Of a stretch of DNA of 5,487 nucleotides, positions 1 to 4,912 are shown one piece after another. A program made the position numbers and the translations under genes. Within the stretch, counting starts at the first letter, position 1; each line of letters opens with the position of its first letter. Origin of the DNA: Acidimicrobiaceae bacterium (GTDB lineage Bacteria; Actinomycetota; Acidimicrobiia; Acidimicrobiales; MedAcidi-G1); assembly GCA_002714485.1 (NCBI GenBank), contig PAXM01000023.1, positions 8,333-13,819 on the forward strand. The letters run 5' to 3'. The notes under the pieces were generated by a model. The model saw nothing but the letters and a program-made list of their open reading frames with translations, was not told the origin of the DNA and made no database searches.

Positions 1-434
1 CCCTGGGCGCGGAGGGCCAGCAGGCCCTGACCGAAGCTGAACTCGACAACGTTGCCGTCCGGATCCGTGAGCGCACACAGGTACCCCACCGGTGGCGGAT
101 GGTCCACCGGCTCCCAGTGCAGGCACCCCGACGACCGTCCGGCCTCGGCCGTGGCATCGACTTCAGCTGGCGTGTCCACGTCGAAGCCCAGGTGGGCGAA
201 CGGCGACAGGATGGTCTGTGGCTCGCCGGAGTCACGGGCTTCGAACGTCTGGACCATCACGAGGCCCACCGTGGTGTCGTTCTCAGCTAGCCATGCCACC
301 TCGGCGTCCAAGTCAGTCCGACGGTGGAAGGCCCGAAGCGGGGTGTGGGTCTCATACCAGACGATGGTGGCGTCGAGGTCCCGGCAGGGAAGCGCTAGGT
401 GGGTGAGGCGGGCCTTGGTAGTAGGAGATGCCAC
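1..434 (-). CDS. VOC (glyoxalase/bleomycin-resistance) family protein, C-terminus cut off by the window edge
   Basis: Reading the minus strand from a GTG at 434-432 gives 144 uninterrupted residues that run off the left edge. The start is fixed because an in-frame TAA lies at 446-444 and no other start codon falls between. The N-terminus reads LTHLALPCRDLDATIVWYE (residues 10-28), the usual first beta-strand and helix of a VOC module. The end reads TDPDGNVVEFSFGQ (residues 123-136), the typical closing strand. By family knowledge, likely metal ligands are His12, His81 (in AHLGF) and Glu131 (in VVEF), which matches a metal-dependent single-module arrangement. VOC proteins include glyoxalase I, extradiol dioxygenases and antibiotic-sequestering proteins; the substrate cannot be told from this sequence. 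The protein is probably cytoplasmic, with no signal peptide. No Shine-Dalgarno precedes the GTG, but a -10 box sits exactly where a leaderless transcript would need it. The gene is divergent from rpsO and probably unrelated to it in function. Confidence 0.85.
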   Translation of the reverse strand, partial: MASPTTKARLTHLALPCRDLDATIVWYETHTPLRAFHRRTDLDAEVAWLAENDTTVGLVMVQTFEARDSGEPQTILSPFAHLGFDVDTPAEVDATAEAGRSSGCLHWEPVDHPPPVGYLCALTDPDGNVVEFSFGQGLLALRAQ

Positions 435-437
435 GAG

Positions 438-466
438 GTGAGATTACGTCGCACCACCGGTAACCT
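438..466 (+). promoter_or_regulatory. Candidate sigma-70-type promoter of rpsO
   Basis: GTGAGA at 438-443 matches four of six positions of TTGACA. It is followed after 17 bases by TAACCT at 461-466, which matches TANNNT. Transcription would start near 473, giving a 5' leader of about 116 nt before the rpsO ATG. The -10 lies inside ACCGGTAACCT (456-466), which recurs with one change in front of dapB. The assignment is by eye only; no other hexamer pair in this gap looks better. Confidence 0.4.
441..446 (-). promoter_or_regulatory. -10 box of the VOC gene, predicted leaderless transcript
   Basis: On the minus strand 446-441 reads TAATCT, matching TANNNT. If the G of the GTG start (434) is +1, this hexamer sits exactly at -12 to -7. 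No Shine-Dalgarno is present upstream of the GTG, so transcription and translation probably begin at the same base, as is common in actinobacteria. No convincing -35 is visible; the spacer-appropriate hexamer is TACAGG. The box overlaps the -35 region of the opposing rpsO promoter. Confidence 0.45.
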
Positions 467-502
467 GTACATCCGTGGACGGCCCGACCGGGGTCGTCCG
501 GG

Positions 503-590
503 GTCGGAATCGAAGAACTCCGGCCCTCCGTATGGCTTCAGGCGACGTACAGCGTGCCATGAGGCCGGGTCCGAAACCCGAGGTTCCGAT
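503..590 (+). promoter_or_regulatory. Predicted rpsO leader RNA: three-way junction that covers the RBS
   Basis: Three helices can be drawn by hand. P1 pairs 504-511 (TCGGAATC) with 582-589 (GGTTCCGA) with one G-U, taking up part of the GAGG Shine-Dalgarno and the A of the start codon. P2 pairs 534-540 with 560-566, then after a bulged A559 541-543 with 556-558, then after a bulged G544 545-548 with 552-555, closing on a three-base loop. P3 pairs CGGGT 566-570 with ACCCG 576-580 around the loop CCGAA; C566 is shared between P2 and P3. P2 contains a U-G pair (537-563) next to a C-G pair (536-564). By family knowledge, S15 binds a three-way junction and a GU/GC motif in 16S rRNA and represses its own mRNA through leader mimics in several phyla. 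Autoregulation here is inferred from this resemblance. Confidence 0.45.
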
Positions 591-858
591 GCCGACCAAC
601 CTGCCCCCAAAGGGCGACACCATCGAGTCGAACCGGCTGCACGACAGTGACACCGGTTCACCCGAGGTGCAGATTGCACTCCTGAGCGACCGCATCAACC
701 ACCTGACCGATCACCTGAAGGTCCACAAGAAGGACCATCACAGTCGGCGGGGCCTATTGATGCTGGTGGGTCGTCGCCGGCGGATGCTCGACTACGTCAA
801 CAAGAACGACGTCGAGCGTTACCGGGCGATCATTGCCAAACTGGGTTTGCGTCGTTAG
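589..858 (+). CDS. rpsO: 30S ribosomal protein S15
   Basis: This gene encodes a small ribosomal subunit protein that binds the central domain of 16S rRNA and helps nucleate platform assembly. The 89-residue product has the normal family length. Diagnostic blocks are DTGSPEVQIALLS (residues 21-33), the loop HKKDHHSRRGLL (46-57), a basic GRRRRMLDY stretch (61-69) and the C-terminal GLRR. The frame is open upstream with ATGs at 475, 532 and 559. The ATG at 589 is chosen because it gives the standard length and N-terminus and has GAGG at 580-583, five bases upstream. The stop is TAG. It precedes pnp on the same strand with a 180-base structured gap, the arrangement seen in many bacteria. Its expression is probably controlled through the leader structure over its RBS. 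Confidence 0.97.
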   Translation: MPTNLPPKGDTIESNRLHDSDTGSPEVQIALLSDRINHLTDHLKVHKKDHHSRRGLLMLVGRRRRMLDYVNKNDVERYRAIIAKLGLRR

Positions 859-870
859 GTCGAATCAGAT

Positions 871-896
871 TCCGGGCGTCCCATGGGGCGCCCGGG
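871..896 (+). terminator. Strong GC hairpin after rpsO: attenuator, weak terminator or RNA-processing site
   Basis: CCGGGCG (872-878) pairs with CGCCCGG (889-895). The stem extends inward by T879-G888, C880-G887 and C881-G886 to a CATG loop, with a possible outer T871-G896 pair, giving about ten base pairs. It begins 13 bases after the rpsO stop. No U-tract follows (GTCGCGTCG), so it is not a classic intrinsic terminator. In E. coli an attenuator and an RNase III site occupy this rpsO-pnp gap; a similar role is inferred here. Confidence 0.5.
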
Positions 897-900
897 TCGC

Positions 901-1020
901 GTCGGGGACCGGATCCACGGAACCGACAACAAGATCGATGAACGGGGACGGCGCGTCGCGCCTTTACCCCACCGAGCCGCTGAGGCGGCCATCGAACCGC
1001 CCGGAGTCGTTTCGGGTGGT
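901..1020 (+). promoter_or_regulatory. Structured 5' leader of pnp, four further stem-loops
   Basis: After the hairpin at 871-896, four more can be drawn. GTCGG 901-905 pairs with CCGAC 923-927, with an inner CCG/CGG stem (909-911/918-920). GGGG 944-947 pairs with CCCC 967-970, enclosing the perfect GGCGC-GTC-GCGCC at 950-962. GCCGC 976-980 pairs with GCGGC 985-989 around a TGAG loop. ACCGCCCG 996-1003 pairs with CGGGTGGT 1013-1020 with one G-U. The last ends four bases before the purine-rich RBS. No coding potential was recognised here, although one frame stays open. In enterobacteria PNPase represses itself by degrading an RNase III-processed leader duplex; a comparable control is possible but inferred. 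GC-rich DNA forms such stems readily. Confidence 0.35.
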
Positions 1021-1024
1021 CTAC

Positions 1025-1037
1025 GAGAAGAGAGAAG
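1025..1037 (+). promoter_or_regulatory. Purine-rich ribosome binding site of pnp
   Basis: GAGAAGAGAGAAG lies immediately upstream of the ATG at 1039, with GAGAAG (1025-1030) at a spacing of eight bases. It is an imperfect Shine-Dalgarno but the only purine-rich stretch in the area. It favours 1039 over the in-frame ATG at 883, which sits inside the loop of the strong hairpin at 871-896. Confidence 0.65.
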
Positions 1038-1038
1038 C

Positions 1039-3537
1039 ATGACTGAAGCAACCACGGTCTCCCGCACCTTTGCGGGAACCGACAAATCCATGTCGTTCGA
1101 GACGGGCCGTATGGCCGGTCTAGCCGGAGGGGCCGTGATGGCCCAGATCGGCCGTTCGACGGTGCTGGTGACCGCCACCGGTGCCAAGTCTCCCCGTCCT
1201 GGGGCGGACTTCTTCCCCCTGACCGTCGACATCGAGGAGCGGATGTACGCCGCCGGCAAGATCCCTGGCTCGTTCTTCCGTCGCGAGGGTCGGGCTCCCG
1301 AGTCGGCGATCCTGACCTGTCGGCTTATCGACCGTCCGCTGCGGCCGATGTTCCCCGACGGTTTCCGCAACGAGGTTCACATCGTGGGCACCGTTGTGGG
1401 TGCCGATATGGAGAACCCCCACGACGTCCTGGCCCTGAACGGCGCCTCGGCAGCCCTCATGCTGTCGGGCATCCCGTTCGATGGACCCGTCGGTGCGGTG
1501 CGCATCGCATGGTCGGCCGCCGGCGAGTGGATCCCCCACCCCACCTACGAGGAGGGCAGCGAGTCGGCCTTCGAGATGGTGGTGGCCGGTCGTCTGCTTG
1601 ACGATGGCGACGTCGCCGTGATGATGGTCGAGGCTGGCGGTACCGAAGCCACCTGTGACATCTACGAGACTGGAGCCCCGATGGTCGACGAGGCCGTCCT
1701 AGCCGGCGGCTTGGAGTTTTCTAAGCAGTACATCCGTGAGGCCATCGAGCTCCAGGAGGAGCTGGTCGCTGCTGTGGGTGCACCGGAGATCATGGCCTAT
1801 GACGTCACGACCGACTACACCCCCGAGGTGCTCGACGCGGTCCAGGCGGCCGGTGCCGAGCGGATTGCAGCGACGCAGACCATTGCCGACAAGACCGAGC
1901 GGCAGGATGCCGAGGCGGCCCTCAAGGCCGATTTGATCTCCGAGTTGCTCCCAAAGTTCGCCGACGTGGACAACGCTGATCGCCATATCGCCGGCGCCAT
2001 TCGGACGGTCACCAAGGAGGCGGTGAGGACCCGTATCGTCACTGAGGGTGTCCGAATCGACGGTCGTGGCACCAGCGATCTCCGGCCCGTGTCGTCGGAG
2101 GTGCAGGTCGTTCCCACGGCGCACGGATCCGGCCTGTTCCAGCGCGGTGAGACCCAGGTCTTGAACTTCACAACCTTGGGAACCGGACGCATGGACCAGA
2201 TGATCGACGGCATCGATCCGATCGACCGCAAGCGGTTCATGCACCACTACAACTTCCCACCCTTCTCGACCGGTGAGACCGGCTTCATGCGGGGTCCGAA
2301 GCGCCGCGAGATCGGCCACGGTGCACTCGCCGAGCGGGCCCTGTTCCCGGTCGTGCCGAGCTTCGAGGAGTTCCCCTACACGCTTCGCCTCGTGTCGGAG
2401 GTCCTGGCCTCCAACGGGTCGAGTTCGATGGGTTCGGTGTGTTCTTCGAGTCTTTCGATGATGGACGCCGGTGTGCCGATCAAGGCCCCCGTGGCCGGTA
2501 TCGCCATGGGCCTGGTGCTCAAGGACGGTGAGTACGTCACCTTGACCGACATCCTGGGAGCCGAGGACGCCTTCGGCGACATGGACTTCAAGGTGGCCGG
2601 TACGTCAGAGTTCGTGACCGCCCTGCAGCTCGACACCAAGATCGATGGCATTCCCGCCGACGTTCTTGCCAACGCGCTGAACCAGGCCAAGGAAGCCCGT
2701 CTGAAGATCCTCGAGGTCATGGCCGACGCCATCCCCGCTCCGCGCGATGACGTTGGTGAGAACGCCCCGAAGATCGAGGCCTTTGAGATCCCGGTGGAGA
2801 AGATCGGCGAGGTCATCGGCCCGAAGGGCAAGATGATCAACACCATCCAGGCTGAGTCGGGTGCCGACATCAGCGTGGACGACGATGGGATGGTCGGCAT
2901 CGTGTCGATCGCCTCGCCGGACCGAGCCAAGGTGGCCGAGGCCAAGCGTCAGGTCATGCTGATCGTGGATCCACCGACCGCCGAGGTTGGGGCCGTGTAC
3001 CAGGGCCGCGTGGTGAACATCACCAAGTTCGGTGCCTTCGTCAGCATCCTCCCAGGTCGTGACGGCCTAGTGCACATCTCCAAATTGGGTGGCGGCAAGC
3101 GCATCGACAAGGTCGAGGACGTGCTGGAACTGGGCCAGCCTCTGACGGTGATCGTTGAGGATGTCGACCCCAATGGGAAGATCTCGTTGAAGCCGGCCGG
3201 TGATGCTCCTGCCGCCTCGGCCAAGGACGAGGTTCCTGCAGCCGCTGAGGCCAGCGACGAGGCGCCCGCCGACTCCTTCGAGGACGACGTGGACGATGGT
3301 GACTACGCCAACGATGCCAATGAGGCTGATGATGCCAATGAGGCTGATGATGCCAATGAGGCTGATGATGCCAATGAGGCTGATGAGGCGATTCCGGCGT
3401 CCAACGGCGACACCGAGCCCGTCGAAGCCAGCTTCGAGGACGCCTTTAAGGCCGAACTCGAGACGGTCCACGGTGATCTGGGCGTCGATGCCCCGCCCAG
3501 CCGCGGCGGCGGCGGTGGTCGTCGACGCCGCCGCTAG
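1039..3537 (+). CDS. pnp: Polyribonucleotide nucleotidyltransferase (polynucleotide phosphorylase)
   Basis: PNPase degrades RNA 3' to 5' with phosphate, releasing nucleoside diphosphates, and can add tails in reverse; actinobacterial homologues are also called GpsI. The 832-residue product is longer than the usual 700-750. The first RNase PH-like core carries FFRREGR (79-85) and LTCRLIDRPLRPMF (92-105). A helical linker spans about 230-330, followed by the second core. Its phosphate-site SNGSSSMGS (458-466) and ILGAEDAFGDMDFKVAGT (505-522) include Asp510, Asp516 and Lys518, equivalent to E. coli Asp486, Asp492 and Lys494. The KH domain follows with its GPKG loop at 594-597, then an S1 domain at about 651-718. 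All key residues are present, so it should be active. The tail (about 720-832) is acidic, holds four DANEAD repeats (759-782) and ends in G5R5. Start 1039 is chosen for its RBS and because the homologous N-terminus (TVSRTFAGTDKSMSFETGRMA) begins there. Confidence 0.97.
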   Translation: MTEATTVSRTFAGTDKSMSFETGRMAGLAGGAVMAQIGRSTVLVTATGAKSPRPGADFFPLTVDIEERMYAAGKIPGSFFRREGRAPESAILTCRLIDRPLRPMFPDGFRNEVHIVGTVVGADMENPHDVLALNGASAALMLSGIPFDGPVGAVRIAWSAAGEWIPHPTYEEGSESAFEMVVAGRLLDDGDVAVMMVEAGGTEATCDIYETGAPMVDEAVLAGGLEFSKQYIREAIELQEELVAAVGAPEIMAYDVTTDYTPEVLDAVQAAGAERIAATQTIADKTERQDAEAALKADLISELLPKFADVDNADRHIAGAIRTVTKEAVRTRIVTEGVRIDGRGTSDLRPVSSEVQVVPTAHGSGLFQRGETQVLNFTTLGTGRMDQMIDGIDPIDRKRFMHHYNFPPFSTGETGFMRGPKRREIGHGALAERALFPVVPSFEEFPYTLRLVSEVLASNGSSSMGSVCSSSLSMMDAGVPIKAPVAGIAMGLVLKDGEYVTLTDILGAEDAFGDMDFKVAGTSEFVTALQLDTKIDGIPADVLANALNQAKEARLKILEVMADAIPAPRDDVGENAPKIEAFEIPVEKIGEVIGPKGKMINTIQAESGADISVDDDGMVGIVSIASPDRAKVAEAKRQVMLIVDPPTAEVGAVYQGRVVNITKFGAFVSILPGRDGLVHISKLGGGKRIDKVEDVLELGQPLTVIVEDVDPNGKISLKPAGDAPAASAKDEVPAAAEASDEAPADSFEDDVDDGDYANDANEADDANEADDANEADDANEADEAIPASNGDTEPVEASFEDAFKAELETVHGDLGVDAPPSRGGGGGRRRRR
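3313..3384 (+). repeat. Perfect 4 x 18 bp tandem repeat inside the pnp tail
   Basis: Four identical copies of GATGCCAATGAGGCTGAT lie end to end at 3313-3330, 3331-3348, 3349-3366 and 3367-3384, followed by a GAGGCG remnant. The unit is six codons long and in frame, encoding DANEAD, so copy-number changes would alter tail length without a frameshift. The copies use AAT, GCT and GAT uniformly, less GC-rich than the rest of the gene. Identity at every base suggests recent expansion by slippage. Confidence 0.98.
3503..3534 (+). other. Hairpin at the very end of the pnp coding sequence
   Basis: CGCCGCCGC at 3526-3534, ending one base before the TAG stop, is complementary to GCGGCGGCG at 3503-3511 and again at 3506-3514. 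A third register at 3509-3517 works with one G-U. The stem is nine base pairs in each register. It follows from the glycine and arginine codons of the G5R5 tail, so it may only be a by-product; a role in 3'-end stability or processing between pnp and the protease gene is possible. No T-tract follows. Confidence 0.4.
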
Positions 3538-3583
3538 GCACCGGATCTTCGGCCCGTCCTGCACGACGGTTCGATCGATCCTC

Positions 3584-3600
3584 GGCGCCCCCGTGGTGCC
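3584..3600 (+). other. Small hairpin just upstream of the M16 protease start
   Basis: GGCGCC (3584-3589) can pair with GGTGCC (3595-3600), with one G-U and a CCCGT loop, ending three bases before the ATG at 3604. The site where a Shine-Dalgarno should lie is inside this stem and has no good match to one. The structure is small and drawn by eye. Confidence 0.3.
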
Positions 3601-3603
3601 AAC

Positions 3604-4851
3604 ATGACCACCGGTTCGGTGGTCGAACTGAGCCTGCCCGAACACGGTTTGACCGGTGGACCGGGTGTGGTTTCCGAGCACATGCCGGACGCCCACTCGG
3701 TCTCGGTCGGCGTGTGGGTGGGCGTTGGTGGCCGAGACGAGGACCCAGCTATGGCTGGTGCCTCGCACTTCCTCGAGCACCTGCTCTTCAAGGGCACCGA
3801 GAACCGCTCGGCGAGGGCCATCGCCGAACTGGTGGACGCCAGCGGCGGTGAGATGAATGCCTTCACGGCCAAGGAGTACACGGCGTACTACGCCCGTCTG
3901 CCGGTGGGTGGACAGACGACCGCCGTGGCCCTGCTGGCCGATGTGCTCCGGGAGCCCGCCCTGCGGGCTGCCGACGTCGAGACAGAACGACAGGTCATCC
4001 TCGAAGAGATTCACCTGGCAGCCGACGATCCGGACGACGTGGTTTTTGACTTGCTCTACGAGGCGCTGTTTCCCGACCATCCGCTGGGCCGCGAGGTGCT
4101 GGGCTCGGCGATGTCGGTGGATGCCCTGAAGCGGGACGACATCGCCGGATTCCACGACTACTGGTACCGAGCACCCAACCTCGTGGTGGCCGCCGCCGGT
4201 GCCGTCGACCACGAGGCGTTGGTGACCCAGGTAGGAGATGCGTTTGCCGGTCGGACCGGTGGTGAGTCGCCTGAACGGAAGAGCCCCGAGACTGAGCCGG
4301 TCCCGGCCCGCCACATGACCCGCCCGACTGAGGCCGCTCACGTGGCTTGGGGGTGGCGCGGTCCGGACCGCGGCGACCCTCGTCGCCACGCGCTGGCTAT
4401 CGGCGTGCACGTACTGGGTGGAGGGTTATCCAGTCGCCTGTTTCAGACAGTGCGAGAGGACCGTGGCTTGGCCTACAGCGTGTTCTCGTCGATGGCCACC
4501 TATAGCGACGCTGGTGTGGTCTCGGTGTACGCCGGCACTGCACCTGAACGGGCTGACGAACTTAAGCGTGTCGTGGCCCATGAGGTAGGTGAGGTTGCGG
4601 CCAACGGGATCACCGAGGCTGAGCTGGCTATCGCTCGCGAAGGATTCGAGGGGTCGCTACTCATGGGCCTCGAAGGCTCCGGAAGCCGAATGTCTCGTCT
4701 TGGGGCCAGCCAAAGCCTGCTGGGTCGGGTGGTTCCACTGGACGAGTACGTCGAGATCCTGCGGGCAGTGACCCTCGACCAGGTGAACACGGTGCTGGCC
4801 GACGTGCTTGCCCCCGAGGCCACCGTGGCCGAGGTAGGACCCGTTACCTGA
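3604..4851 (+). CDS. M16 family zinc metallopeptidase (processing-protease-like, single-unit M16B type)
   Basis: The 415-residue protein is related to mitochondrial processing peptidase beta and to mycobacterial PepR. The inverted zinc motif HFLEH is at residues 55-59 (His55, His59 as ligands, Glu58 as general base). The third ligand is Glu135 in VILEEIH, exactly 76 residues after His59 as in MPP. The N-terminal half also has the family block GGEMNAFTAKEYTAYYARLP (81-100). The C-terminal half has LGGGLSSRLFQTVREDRGLAYSV (271-293), the conserved substrate-side block, so both halves of the M16 clamshell are present and the enzyme should be active. No signal peptide or membrane segment is seen, so it is probably cytoplasmic; its substrate is unknown. 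It lies 66 bases after pnp on the same strand. No Shine-Dalgarno or other ATG or GTG start exists between the pnp stop and 3604. The stop is TGA. Confidence 0.95.
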   Translation: MTTGSVVELSLPEHGLTGGPGVVSEHMPDAHSVSVGVWVGVGGRDEDPAMAGASHFLEHLLFKGTENRSARAIAELVDASGGEMNAFTAKEYTAYYARLPVGGQTTAVALLADVLREPALRAADVETERQVILEEIHLAADDPDDVVFDLLYEALFPDHPLGREVLGSAMSVDALKRDDIAGFHDYWYRAPNLVVAAAGAVDHEALVTQVGDAFAGRTGGESPERKSPETEPVPARHMTRPTEAAHVAWGWRGPDRGDPRRHALAIGVHVLGGGLSSRLFQTVREDRGLAYSVFSSMATYSDAGVVSVYAGTAPERADELKRVVAHEVGEVAANGITEAELAIAREGFEGSLLMGLEGSGSRMSRLGASQSLLGRVVPLDEYVEILRAVTLDQVNTVLADVLAPEATVAEVGPVT

Positions 4852-4880
4852 GGATTTCTCGGCGTTGAAACGCTTCCGGA

Positions 4881-4905
4881 GTGACGAGACGTCGACCGGT
4901 AGCCT
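4881..4905 (+). promoter_or_regulatory. Candidate promoter of dapB, near-leaderless
   Basis: TAGCCT at 4900-4905 matches TANNNT and ends seven bases before the A of the dapB ATG, so the transcript could begin at or within a base of the start codon. No Shine-Dalgarno is present. The hexamer lies in ACCGGTAGCCT (4895-4905), nearly identical to the rpsO promoter motif at 456-466. GTGACG at 4881-4886 resembles a -35 but the spacer would be only 13 bases, too short for a standard promoter. Confidence 0.4.
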
Positions 4906-4912
4906 CGGGCCT

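Noticed and set aside
52..441. Plus-strand open frames over the first 440 bases
   Set aside because: Their products are Arg/Ser/Pro-rich shadow sequences with no family features, whereas the minus strand encodes a clear VOC protein across the same bases.
488..506. Direct repeat CCGGGGTCG (488-496 and 498-506) in the rpsO leader, and a possible short stem 477-481/495-499
   Set aside because: Two nine-base GC-rich copies could arise by chance, and the stem is short. I see no known operator pattern, so it is not called as a separate element.
475..588. An upstream extension of rpsO from ATGs at 475, 532 or 559
   Set aside because: S15 is normally 88-89 residues and the ATG at 589 gives 89 with GAGG correctly placed. 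The upstream residues do not resemble S15.
944..970. The hairpin GGCGC-GTC-GCGCC followed by TTT as an intrinsic terminator
   Set aside because: Only three T residues follow and the next bases (ACCCC) pair with the upstream GGGG, so it fits a leader stem better than a terminator.
883..1038. A 52-codon N-terminal extension of pnp from the ATG at 883
   Set aside because: The ATG sits in the loop of a strong hairpin with no Shine-Dalgarno. The extension has no resemblance to PNPase N-termini, while 1039 has a purine-rich RBS and starts the conserved sequence.
3067..4410. A 447-codon minus-strand open frame opposite pnp and the protease gene
   Set aside because: It is antisense to two well-supported conserved genes. 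Its LIGIIS repeats are just the antisense reading of the DANEAD repeat, and it shows no recognisable domain.
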